This document shows positions 49,673 through 61,091 of a stretch of DNA of 64,000 bases, piece after piece (position 1 is the first letter of the stretch; each line of letters begins with the position of its first letter). A program made the translations under genes and the position numbers. Location: the NCBI RefSeq assembly GCF_030272615.1, contig NC_081410.1, positions 254,991,533 through 255,055,532 on the forward strand, written 5' to 3'. This DNA comes from Cryptomeria japonica (lineage: Eukaryota > Streptophyta > Pinopsida > Cupressales > Cupressaceae). The notes beneath the pieces were generated by a model that was not told where the DNA came from, made no database searches, and worked only from the letters and a program-made list of their open reading frames with translations.

Positions 49673-50716
49673 GGAGATCCAATATCTTCTAACTATTTCA
49701 GGAAGGACAGTCCTAAACTTGATGGAACCAACTATGGCATATGGAAGATCAGGATGGAGACACATTTGAATTGCATTGGAAAGGATATCTTAGAAGTTAC
49801 AAAGAATGGCTATACTACTCCTACTCTCGATTAGCCTAATCCACCAACCTTAGGAAAAGATGAAGAAAATGATTGTAAAGCAAGAGAAGCACTTTTGAGC
49901 ACATTATCAGATCAACAAATCATGGGATTATCAGATAGATCTACTGCTAAAGCTATTTGGGACCATTTGGAAACATTGAATGAAGGAGATTCCACTGTCA
50001 AAATTGTAAAACTTGAAAGCTTCCGGGCCAGGTATGAAAATCTGAAAATGAAAGAAGATGAAAGGATTTCTGCTTTTATGAAAAGAGTAAATGAAATTGT
50101 TTTGGGTATTAAATGTTGTGGAGGAACCTTAAGTGAAGATGAAATTGTTTCAAAAGTTTTAAAAGGATTGCCACTAACATACAAAATGAAAGTTACTACT
50201 ATAAATGAGTTAAGAACAATGCCTAATACATTAGTAACTAGAGACACATTGATTGGAAAACTTTCAGCTTTTGAAATTGAGGAATTTGGTCATGTTGCTA
50301 CTATAAAGACAGATTTAGCTTTTAAGGCATCAACATCATCATCATTTGACAAGTCTGATTGGAAATCCTTTTAAGCAAGAGAACTTGAAGAAAGCAAGAG
50401 AGAAAATGAAGAACTTGAAGAACTTGAAGCACTATTCGCAAGAAAAATGCCTAAAGGTCCAGTTGGAAGTAAGTATGAAGGTAAAGCACCCTTTAAATGT
50501 TTTAATTGTAATAAGATTGGTCATATGGCTTCAAGATGCCCTGATAGACATGCAAGATTGAAAGAAGAAGCTAGAAGAACATACAAGCCTAACCCTGAAT
50601 ATCAGAGATACAAATTTAAGAAGAATAAAGACAAGTCTTGTTATCTTGTTGATGAAGGAGTCACTGATGATTCTGATGAGGATTTGGCAGACAATGGATG
50701 GATCTTGTTGCTATAA
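49673..50716 (+). pseudogene. Element D gag (UBN2-type capsid plus CCHC knuckle)
   Basis: Copia capsid: KLDGTNYGIWKIRMETHL opens the domain, with WDHLETLNEGDSTV, LKMKEDERISAF and VLKGLPLTYKMKV following. After a TAA at 50,372-50,374 the same frame goes on through a Glu-rich linker to an intact zinc knuckle, CFNCNKIGHMASRC (about 50,497-50,540). There is also a TAG at 49,832-49,834. A one-base shift near 50,703 separates it from protease. The only near-complete gag of an autonomous type in the window. Confidence 0.85.
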
Positions 50717-50719
50717 TAG

Positions 50720-53700
50720 AAGATCAACCGACACCTACTGTTCAACCAGTAGATAAGGCCCTGGCAGCTAAAATTGAAGTTAAGGATGAATGGATCATTG
50801 ATTCAGGATGTTCACATCATGACTGGTGATAAAAGTAAATTCTTGACTTTTCAGAAATATAATGGAAGTCTAGTAAGATTTGGAGATGATAAAGCTTGTT
50901 AGATCAAAGGAAAAGGTACTATATCTCTTGATAGTAAGCATAATACTGACAATGTTTACTATGTTGAAGGTTTAAAGCATAATCTTTTGAGTGTTGGTCA
51001 ATTAGTTGAAAAAGGATTTCAGTTACAATTCAAGAATGGGAAATGCAAAATTATGAACAGAACTGGTTTGGAAATTGCAACTGGTAATCAAACTAGAGGT
51101 AATATCTTTCATTTGAATAACAATGAAAAGACATGCTTGATTACGCATATTGATGAAAGTTGGCTATGGCATAAGAGACTCTGTCATGTAAATTTTGATT
51201 GCATTATGAAAATTCGTACAACTAAAGCAGTTAGAGACTTACCTAAGATTGTTAAACCTCACAATCCGGTATGTAAGGAATGTCAATTTGGAAAACAAGT
51301 TAGAGCATCTTTTAAAAGTATTCCAGAAAAATCCAATAATGCTCTTGACTTAATTCATACTGATTTATGTGGTCTAGCTAGAACTAAAAGCTTACAAGGT
51401 GATAGATATTTCATGCTAATCATTGATGACTATTCTAGAATGTGTTGGGTTACTTTTCTCAGAGAAAAATCAGAAGCACTTGGGAAATTCAAGCTATTCA
51501 AGGCAATGGTAGAAAATGAAATTGGTAAGAAAATCAAATGTCTGAGATCAGATCAAGGAGGTGAATTCACATCTAAGGAATTTAATACATTCTGTGAAGT
51601 AAAAGAAATCAGAAGACAGTTATCAGCACCCTGAACACCATAACAGAATGGAGTTGTAGAAAGGAAAAACATAACTATCTTGGATGCAGCTAGAAGTATG
51701 TTATCAGAAGAAAATCTACCACATGTATATTGGAGAGAGACAGTAAGCACAACAGTCTACACATTCAACAAAGTTCACATCAAAGGTGAAACTGGTAAGA
51801 TCCCTCATGAACTATGGTTTGGTATTACTCCTACTCTTAAATATTTCAGAATATTTGGAAGTAAATGTTATATTAGAAGAGATGAGTATATTGGAAAATT
51901 TGATCCTAGAAGTGATGAAGGAATATTTCTTGGTTATTCATCTAAGAGCAAGGCATATAGATGTTTTAACAAGAGATTGCAAAAAATTGTTGAGAGTACA
52001 AATGTGAAAATTGATGAATAGTTTAGAGGAACTTCAAGGTATATAGACTCTAAACCAGCAACAAAGATACTGACAAATGAACCTACATTGAACACACCGG
52101 TATAGAATGAAGAACCAGTTACACTGGTATCATTAGAAAAATCCACTATAACCGAAGAACAATAGCAAACAAAGACACCCCTATATGTAAGATTGAACCA
52201 TTCTGAAGATCAGATAATTGGGAACAAGTATCAAGGAGTTATGACAAGAGGAAGACTGGCAAATGAAGAGGTATGTCTTATTTCTCAAATTGAACTAGCA
52301 TCAATTAATGAGGCATGTGAAGATAAACACTGGATTAAAGCTATGGAAGAAGAATTAGAACAAATTGAGAAGACTAACACATGGACATTAGTTCCCCGAC
52401 CTAAAGACAAAAATGTAATTGGAACAAAATGGATATTCATAAACAAACTTAATGAAGATGGTAAGGTAATCATAAATAAAGAAAGACTAGTGTGTAAGGG
52501 ATATTCACAGAAAGAATGAATTGATTACAATGAAAGTTTTGCAGCGGTAGCTAGAATTGAGGCAGTCAGATTATTCTTGGCTTTTGCAGCACACAAAAAC
52601 TACAAAGTATATCAAATGGATATTAAATGTGCATTTCTGAATGGAGATCTTGAAGAAGAAGTTTACATTGAGCAACCTGGTGGATTTTATTTGACAAATA
52701 ACAAAGATATGGTTTGCAGGTTAAGGAAAGCTTTGTAACGGTTGAAGGAAGCTCCAAGAGCTTGGTATGGTAGATTGAATAAATATCTTTTGAAGATTGG
52801 TTTTTCTAAACGTAATGTTGACAACAACTTATACTATAAAGTGACTAATGATGACATCTTGGTTATAGAAGTTTTTGTGGATGATATAATCTTTGGAGGA
52901 GAAGATGGATTATGTAAAGACTTTCTATTGAAATGCAGCAGGAATTTGAAATGTCTATGATTGGAGAGATAAAATTCTTTTTAGGATTGCAGATTTCATA
53001 GACTGATAAAGGTATATTCTTGAGTCAATCTAAGTACTTGAAGGAGTTACTAAAGAAATTTGGAATGGAAAACTCTAAACCGGTAAGCCCACCTATGACT
53101 ACAAATGACAAATTATCACTAAGGGATGAATCTACACCTGTTAATCTGACTAGGTATAAATATATGATAGGAGGTCTATTGTATTTGACACAAACAAGAC
53201 CTGATATTATGAATGCAATATGTATTGTTTCAAGATTTGAGAGTAATCCTAAATAAAATCATGAATCAACAATAAAAAGGATTTTCCGGTACTTACATGG
53301 CACTATAAATCTTGGCCTATGGTATCCTAGAGATGAAAACTTTGAATTATGTGCATACACAGATGCAAATTGGATAGGAGACATAGATGACAGAAAAAGC
53401 ACCACCGGCGGAGCATTTTTTCTTGGAAGCAGATTAATTTCTTGGTTGAGTAAGAAACAAAGTTGCACATCTTTATCAATAGCAGAATCAGAATATATTG
53501 CAGCAGCAACTAACTGTACACAAGTATTATGGCTTAAGCAAATGTTCAAGGACATAAAGGTAAAATGCAAGGAACCTATAACTATCTATTGTGATAACAC
53601 TGCAGCAATTGATATATCTAAGAATCCAGTACTACATTCTAAAACTAAACATGTTTCTATCAAACTGAATTTTCTGAAAGAGAATGTTGAAGCAAAAGAA

Positions 53701-53820
53701 GTAAAACTAGTTTATGTGAATACTAAAGAGCAGATTGTAGATATTTTCACTAAGATTTTGCCTAAGGAAACTTTTGAATATCTCAGACATCAGTTTGGGG
53801 TCATACATGTTAAGTTTTGA
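50720..53820 (+). pseudogene. Element D pol: protease, integrase, RT, RNase H, broken
   Basis: Protease: WIIDSGCSHH (catalytic DSG) near 50,795, then a two-base loss before MTGDKSKF. Integrase: WHKRLCHVNFD-VCKECQFG zinc site intact, HTDLCG, LRSDQGGEF and QNGVVERKN keep D-D-E, but two stops lie between the last two (about 51,632-51,643). RT: ESFAAVAR, YQMDIKCAFLNG and VFVDDIIFGG (catalytic FVDD), with stops near 52,517 and 52,736 and a shift near 52,920. RNase H: YTDANW, IAESEY and YCDNTAAI all present, with a stop at 53,254-53,256. It ends LRHQFGVIHVKF, stop at 53,820. All domains are recognisable, and at least ten lesions make it inactive. Confidence 0.85.
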
Positions 53821-53840
53821 TACTAAATGTAAAGAACCGA

Positions 53841-54163
53841 TGCCAATAGCTAACAAGATGAGAGGGGGGAGGTGAATCATACAAACTTAATCTCCCATAA
53901 AATCAACAGATTCAACCTCGGTAACTAATACTTCAGCAATATAACCAAAAATTGCTAAACATGCAAACCCATAAACACATAATCATCATAACACATATAA
54001 CACCAGATTTAACATGGAAACCCAAATAGGGAAAAACCACTATGGGATTTTGGACCCACTAAGAAATATACTCTTCTAGAGTATGCTCGGTTAAAAGCAA
54101 ATCCTGTTAAAGATTAAAAACACATTGCTAGATGTGACCCGGTTAAGGGATTTCCCTCGGATC
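53841..54163 (-). mobile_element. Element F 3' LTR, outer part
   Basis: Starts TGCCAATAGCTAAC directly after the 3' part of D, with the G-rich border AGAGGGGGGAGGTGAATCA and a form of the shared block (GGAAACCCAAATAGG, about 54,014-54,040). It is broken by E2 at GGATC (54,159-54,163). The expected target duplication at the other end of F, outside the window, is ACCGA. Confidence 0.7.
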
Positions 54164-55949
54164 TATTGGGACTATTTAAAATTGAGTCAAGTTTAGAGGC
54201 CCAATTCAAAAATTTGCTTTGCATTTCCAAATAAGTCTGTTTGAATGGCCTAGTTAGCAAGGGGGTAAAATGGAGCCAGTTGATTTTCAAAGGGTGAGGC
54301 TCAAGATTCATGTCCCACACCTTTCATTTGGCATATAAAATGATTTACCACTTTTAGAATTCAGTTTGGATAAGTTTACTAGGTACCCATTTCGAGGGGT
54401 GAGCTAAAAGTGTATTTTAGGCCCAAATACAGATTTAATTGAGTAGCCTTCTTTGGGTGTTTACATATTTTACCTTGTTGATTGTCATGAATAAATTCAA
54501 AATGGATTCAATTCTATGCATAAATTTGAGTTATCCTACAAAATTTCAAGTCCTAACGAATCCATTTGCTCAGTTTTCAAAGCCAAATCCGTTTGCAGTT
54601 TGTGCGGTTTGACTAGTCCCTGTTTCGACAGCTAGTCGGAGCCCTGTTTCGCACAAGTGTAAAAGTTGCCTCAGTGGGTGTCATGCCATAATGTTTGTTC
54701 TGGGATAATGTTGGTATAAATGATGAGCTACGTTTCGAGTTTCAAGCCTTTGTCAATCCATTTGATCGGTTTTCAAAAGGGTTCATTTAGCCATCATTTT
54801 CAGTGATCCGTACTTTCAGTGTTATATCAGTTAATGTAGCCATTTTTGTGAGTACACCATTTGAATCCTATTAGTCTTGTGATCAAACTGAGATTTCCAA
54901 GTTTTAGTATGTACTTCAAGGTACCTGTGTTTCAAATTTGAGGATCTACGAAGGTCATTTGATATTTTTGAGAAGGGCATCATGTGTTGCCAGAACATTG
55001 ACTTCATCAGGTCCGCAGTGTCGACAAAGCCGGTTGGTCATTTTCGCCGATTAATATCACTTCGCTCGGGACTCATCTTGACAAACCATGTGGTAGATTT
55101 CATTCTTGCATATTAGAGTACACGCCTGTCAGACGACGAGATCCAAAAAGGTGTTTTGATAGGTTTGAAAATTACGTCTTCGCGATTAAATGCAAAAGTG
55201 CGGCGTAATTGCTTGAAGGTTGCAAAATTCAATCTGATGATCCGAAAGTGATGCCGATCATTTCCAGAGGTGTGTTTAAGGTGTCTAAAGCATTTCAGGG
55301 GTCAGTTGCATGGAAACAAAAAAATTTGTTAGTCGGACCCACTTTGGGGCCCGACTTGGCTCATGTTTGTGTATTAAATTTTGTGGTGAAGTGGTCTTAA
55401 GTGCATGCTTATATATCAATGTCAGCTCAACTGCAGTTCGCCAGTAGGATGGTGAGTGGTGACTTTAGTTACTTGCCATTTATAGATCGATGGATGTGTA
55501 TCTTGCATTCTAGTTGCAAACCTCAAATAATCCAGAAAGAATGTCAAATTTACCAATATATATATTATCAAGTAAAAAAGTGATGAAGCATCAAGTTTGA
55601 AATGCCATTTGAATCAACTAGAAAAGTTACATAATGTATCTGTTAGATCCGACCACCCAAAACCAATGGATCAAGATACGGTTGAAGTCTAAGGTGCCTG
55701 AGTGACTCGAAGATTCATTGGATGATTTTTAGTCAATGTCAATTTTTGCTATGAATGAAAGTTCAAGTGTACCTTTTTAGGGGACAATGCTTCAGAGGAT
55801 TTTTCTTTGTGAATTGTATAACCAGTATATCAAAGCTACAAATTGGTTGTGGAGTAGAGTTCAGGATAGTTAAAACTTTCAAAGCCAATCCACATGGTAC
55901 CAGCAGACAATAATGAACTTTTCCTAGCAAAACCAAATGAAAAGTATGA

Positions 55950-57300
55950 AGTTCTGCGTGGAGCATGGAGGATGGTGTTGAGCAAATGCAGAAGCTTTTA
56001 AAGCTTTTATTCAATAGAAAATTCTCTCTCCCTCCACATGAAGTCCCATGGAATGAAGTCAATGTCCTACGTGGAGTGGAGTTTTAAGAATGCAGAAAAT
56101 TTTGGTTAAATGCAACAAGCCAAAGACTCCCCTGCGTGGTAGTAGAAGAGGGCAAGGAATCATTTAGATCTTTGAACAAAGGCATGATAGCAGCTACAAT
56201 TAGCAATGATCCTCTATGTGGTGGTGTTTGGAAGACTATTAGAAGCTCCAGCATGTGATTGAAAACTAGTCCATCCTCCCCCTCTACGTGGTTTCTTTGA
56301 GACAGCAGAATCTTTCAAGTAAATGCTTTAGCAGCTCCTCCTTCAGAATGTGGCGTGGCATTGTAAAAGTGTTGAAACCCTTCAGCAAAGGCATATCTTT
56401 GTTAATATTTCCTTCTGTGTGGGTTGCTTTAGTAGCTCCTCCTTCAGAATGTGGCATGGCATTGTAAAAGTGTTGAAACCCTTCAGCAAAGGCATATCTT
56501 TGTTAATATTTCCTTCTGTGTGGGTTGTTGAGTGGTCTTTGACTGCGAGTGTGCGTGGTAATAAAGGGGAAGCAATTAAATCATGGAGTTAATGATAAGG
56601 GCAGCATTGAAAATGAATAGCAAATGTGATTGTTGCAATTCCCCCTCACCCCACGTGATGCTCAGTCACCATCTATAGCAGCTCAAGAAACTCACAAGCA
56701 AATCTAACATGCAACAGGTAATGTGCGTGGTGAGTGGAGGTGTTGAAGAGGCACGTTGTTACGGGTCTAGACTGGCAAATGGGAGTAGAATGGTTTGAGA
56801 CATGTCTGCTAGATTATGATCCATGCTCAATGGCAAATGCAAACTGTGGGTGTCCCCCCAAATCTAATGCAGCAGTCCAATGGAGAAGATTGAAAATAAA
56901 CCAACAACAAGTAAACTGGTGTGTGGCGTGGTATAGCTAAGGAGGTTTCTGCAAATGCATTTGCCAGTATTATGTAGAGAGCAGTGTTGAAATCAGATGG
57001 AGATTGGTGGCTCTCCCCTTCCTTTGTGTAACATGGAGCGTGGTTGTGGTGTGAGCAATGTGGCATTGTAAAGGCATAGAAACCTTCAAGCAAATGCATA
57101 GAGGCAACAAAACAACTCCAGCGGTGGCTCCTCCCTAAAGTGCCTCCTCCATCTCCCTCTAGGCTTCACGTGGTATGCAGAAGGGTTGCAGAAGAAATCT
57201 AAGTTGGGCATGATGTTTGGAATGCATATTGGCAGCATTGAAACCCAGAAACCTTACCTTCTCCTTTGGTCACGTGGGGGTTTTAAAACTTATAAAATGT
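55950..57300 (+). repeat. Degenerate ~70-200-bp repeats with ACGTGG cores in E2
   Basis: ACGTGG or GCGTGG recurs at about 55,959, 56,072, 56,133, 56,286, 56,354, 56,554, 56,726, 56,928, 57,033, 57,169 and 57,272. Many copies are followed by GCATTG-AAA and by AAACC-TTCA-GCAAA-GCA. Unit borders are too eroded to fix. Confidence 0.5.
56324..56525 (+). repeat. 101-bp exact tandem duplication
   Basis: TGCTTTAG(C/T)AGCTCCTCC...TGTGTGGGT is repeated at 56,324-56,424 and 56,425-56,525 with only a couple of differences (AGC/AGT and GGCGTGG/GGCATGG). It is much younger than the surrounding degenerate repeats. Confidence 0.9.
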
Positions 57301-59431
57301 AATAGCATTTCCTCCCTTGCGCAATGGAAAAGGGTAAGTAAAAACAGTTAAAATCTTTATGCAAATCAATTGCCAATGTTGCCAACATCCTCTCTGTAGA
57401 TGTGTAGCATGGGAGAAATGAAGAAGGCATTTAGTTTGAGGTTTAAAAACTCCAAAGCAAAGGTATTGCTAGTTTGGGCATGAAAATCTTCAAAAACTTG
57501 CAGTTCCAAGCATGAGGCATTGTCCCACATTCACTGGGAAGTGAACTTTTCTAATATTTATAAGCAAAGCTCCACTAATGTATAATGTCAAAGCCTTTGG
57601 GCTTTTGACGGACGGTGTTGTTGGGCGCCCAAGGTGGGCCCACATGTGGGTGTGGATCCCAAGGTGACTGGAGGAGTTGACTGAGTGACGACCAGGTGGA
57701 CCCCACGTAGGCATGCTTCCCGATGCAAAATAGGCAAAATTTTGCAGAGAAAGGCCGACTTAACCAGCGAGCATGTCCAAGATGGATCGACGGTTGGCAT
57801 GACTTCACGAAGGTGAGATGCAAGCGAGTTAAGCCTTGCAAAATGGCGAAATGGTTTGGCAAAAATGTAGCATGGTAAAGATCGAGCAAGATCGGAGGAT
57901 CCGATGGCCTGCGCGATTTCATGACCCAAAGATGCTCACTCGTTAGAGGCCGCGAAATGGCCAAATGAGAAATGCAAAATGGTGAAGTCCAGGTGGCGAT
58001 GATGTGGTAGGTACAGTCAGAGGTCTAGTAGGTAGGTCCCATCCCGATGGTGATGATGTGGCATAGAGGTGGTGCCTAGGTGGCAATGACGTGGTGCTAA
58101 GGTGGCATACACATGGTGATCAAATGGTAGTGACAAAGCGGATGACATGGCGGTGACGAGGTGTCATCCCAGGTGGCATCCAGTCAACCCCATCAGCCAA
58201 TCAGGTCTCGCCACGTGGCAAAGTGTCAGGGCCAAAAGGGAGCAAAAATCAAATTTAAAATCAGTTAATGATATAGTTTCACCTATAGAGAAAACTCAAA
58301 AATTTAAATGATTGTGCATATTTGAAGGATTAATTAGCTCAGGGTCTCATTTTTGCTCAAAATATGAAGTGTTATATATCATCGGAAAGCTCTTGGAATG
58401 AGGAATCCGGTCAGGTAGTTAATTTTGACAAATGTGGGATATTTAAAGAGTAGTTTCCATGGGAGTGAAACTCAATTAGAGAGGAGATACTTTGCAATTT
58501 CAATTGAGATTTGATTTTCTTCCCTCTCCTTCTTATTCCCAATTCTTCTCATTTTGTAAGGGTTCTAGAAATTTGGAGAATGGCTCCAGTTTTCATGGCT
58601 TCCAATTTTGAGTATTCTTGAAGATTGTACAATGCAGAGCTTTTCTTTCAGTAATGGAGTTCAATTCTTTGCTATAGGTGTTCTTAGTTGCAGGTTCTTG
58701 TGTATGTAAGGCATGCACAAATTCGTGCATAATTTGTCTTTGAAATGTAATCTCATTTTATTCAAATCTGATTCTTAAGGAGGATCATGTTGGTCATGAG
58801 CAGTTGTGTCTATGAGTGTAATGTTGGTTTGTAGGTAATATTCAAGGAAGATTTTAAACTCTGTGAACAAAAATTAATAAAATAGGGATTATGTTTCTGG
58901 ATTTGATATTTTCTATGGATGAGCTGAGTAATGCATTTATGCAAGGCATTAAATGTAGGAATACTTGAGAATTAAGATGAATTTGTAGTATAAGTTTTCA
59001 CCTATAGTTTGATTTGTGACTCTGTTGCCCTTGGATAAGACACTAATCTTGCAATTAAGGTGGTTCTCAAACCAATTTAAAATCCAATCAGAATATCTTT
59101 AGTGTATGTTATGTTTTGAAATGTTTCATCTATCTCATGCTCAAGCATAGTTGATCTTTATGTGTAGATCTAGCCCATCTGCAATAAACTACTTGTTTTG
59201 GAGCCCTGGTAAGATCTATCTATTTATGTTGATGCTGTGATAGGTGTGTAATAGGTTTAATTCTAAGCATCAAAGGTATACCCACCTAGGTTTTGCAGAG
59301 CCTGAAGAGTAGAAGGATTCATATCCTTGTCATGTTGTCCAAGCCTTGAGGTTCTTCATAGATTGAATTGGCTACTTCATAGATCAATTGCAGGTGTTCT
59401 TGGGTTATCACTTTTGGTGAACAATAGGATC

Positions 59432-60601
59432 TATTAGGATCTTCACATTGTTAGAAGTGACCTTGTTAAAGGATTTCAAACACTCATTTAGAATGTCACC
59501 TTGCTAGAGGGTTTACAAATAAGACTGTTAAGTCCACTCAGTTAAGAGATTTTTTGTCACTTACAAAATAACAGTAATAAAAATATATCTACAACTTCAC
59601 ATCTAAAATGCTAAAGCAGATTCTTATTTTCTCAAAACAATCCTGTCATAGGACTTATCTTGTCCCTCTTTTGGGCTCCCTACTCTGTTAATCAAACAGG
59701 TCTTCAAGCTTATGTGCTCAGTAATCACTATGTAGCATCCCTGTGCTTACACTTGCTCGCATGTATTGTTCATCAACAATTTCTTATTTATAAACAATTT
59801 GCTAACCACTGAATCTCCTTGATCACATTTCCCATGATCAATATTAGCCATCAGATCTTCAATCTTAACTAGGTTCAATGCATCCTTCGACCTGAAAAAT
59901 GTTTTACCTTGCCTTGGGACTTGCATTCCTTTCTTGGAACTTGCACAAGGTTATTGCGGTTCAATCTGCATTGTAGATCTTCTTGCCGATCTTTCATTGC
60001 CATAGATCCTTTAACAAACTTCATGCATGGCATACCAATCATTTATACATCTCTAGCTCATCATTGTCCTTCATTAAATAATGCTTGTATTCATTCAATG
60101 CACTTTGTCATAACTCAGTTGCAGCTTGGTAAATACTAAAATTTACTCAGTAGACATTCTGCCTTCATTAATCGATATCGATAACCTTAAGGTTTACCGA
60201 CTAGGTTCCTTAGGGTTTACCGACTAGGTTCTTTGCTCGGTAACATAGTATAGTATTAACCTTACAATCAACAACATTTGTAGGATATCAAAACAATCTA
60301 AACATCATGATCTCATCATTGTCTAACTCGGTAATATTTGCCCATTGAATAACTTATTTCTCCCCTTATTCATCACATTCTTTCTGTGTCTTTTACCGAC
60401 TACTTAATTCTCTTCAAATCAATCTTCTCAATATGTGGCAACATCATACTGAATCAGAAAATCAATTTCTTGACATCAATGACAAAATAATGTTATAAAG
60501 ATAGTTATCATCCTTTTTCAGTTATATGAAATAATCTTCAACAACCTTCTCAATATCCTTAATGAATATCAACAATCTCCTTCCTACTGAAAATGCCAAC
60601 A
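59432..60601 (-). mobile_element. Element F 3' LTR, inner part
   Basis: Continues F after E2 and ends AAAATGCCAAC-A at 60,601. With the outer part it gives an LTR of about 1.49 kb. No coding frame. Confidence 0.7.
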
Positions 60602-60616
60602 ATCTCCCCCTTTGGC
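60602..60616 (-). promoter_or_regulatory. Element F polypurine tract
   Basis: The minus strand reads CCAAAGGGGGAGAT just before the LTR start TGTTGGCAT. Confidence 0.85.
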
Positions 60617-61091
60617 ATTGATGGCAAAACCAACTTTTAAATGGTAATACCAACAAGATATTCAAATTTATTCGGATTCAAATTGCTGTTAGACTTCTCC
60701 TGTTATCCTTCGAGCTGTTAAAATCTCATTAAGTCGTCTCTCTTTTTCATTAGGCTTCTGAGCTGTTGTCTTGCATTTAGTCTTCACCCTTTTGCAGTAA
60801 TCTTCTCCCCCTGTCATTAGTCTTTCATTATCTTCTTCATTTAGGACTTTACCATTTAGTCTTCTCCTCCTTTGACAACAATGCCAAAAAAGTAAAAGAT
60901 CTAAATCATGATTTCTTCCTCTATGAAGTGATTTGCCTTGCTGTGTATCATCTTAGTCTCGATCAGAGAACTTGTCTCTATTCACTATATCCTCCACACC
61001 TTTTAGAAAACCTTCTAAAGTGCATAAATCAACATCAATCCACACATAATATTCTATAGATTCATCAAATTGATGCTCTCACCTAACTCTG
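60617..61091 (-). other. Element F 3' untranslated region
   Basis: No frame. Contains a second CTCCCCCT-type purine tract (on the minus strand) near 60,806, between the pol stop and the PPT. Confidence 0.5.

Larger units (their letters stand above)
48609..53840 (+). mobile_element. Element D: Ty1/copia retrotransposon, 3' LTR outside window
   Basis: Order on the plus strand: 5' LTR, PBS, gag, protease, integrase, RT and RNase H. It is inserted in the protease/integrase region of C after TAGAC (48,604-48,608). No polypurine tract or 3' LTR follows the RNase H stop at 53,820. Instead the LTR of F begins at 53,841. The rest of D should lie to the right of F. Confidence 0.75.
54164..59426 (+). 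mobile_element. E2: LTR-like unit without gene capture
   Basis: 5,263 bp from TATTGGGACT to GTGAACAATA, flanked by GGATC (54,159-54,163 and 59,427-59,431). It matches E1 over 54,164-55,271 and from about 57,518 to the end. The TG/CA ends have decayed to TA/TA. Its unique middle (55,272-57,517) is a run of degenerate repeats instead of the beta-galactosidase copy of E1. No coding frames. Confidence 0.7.
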
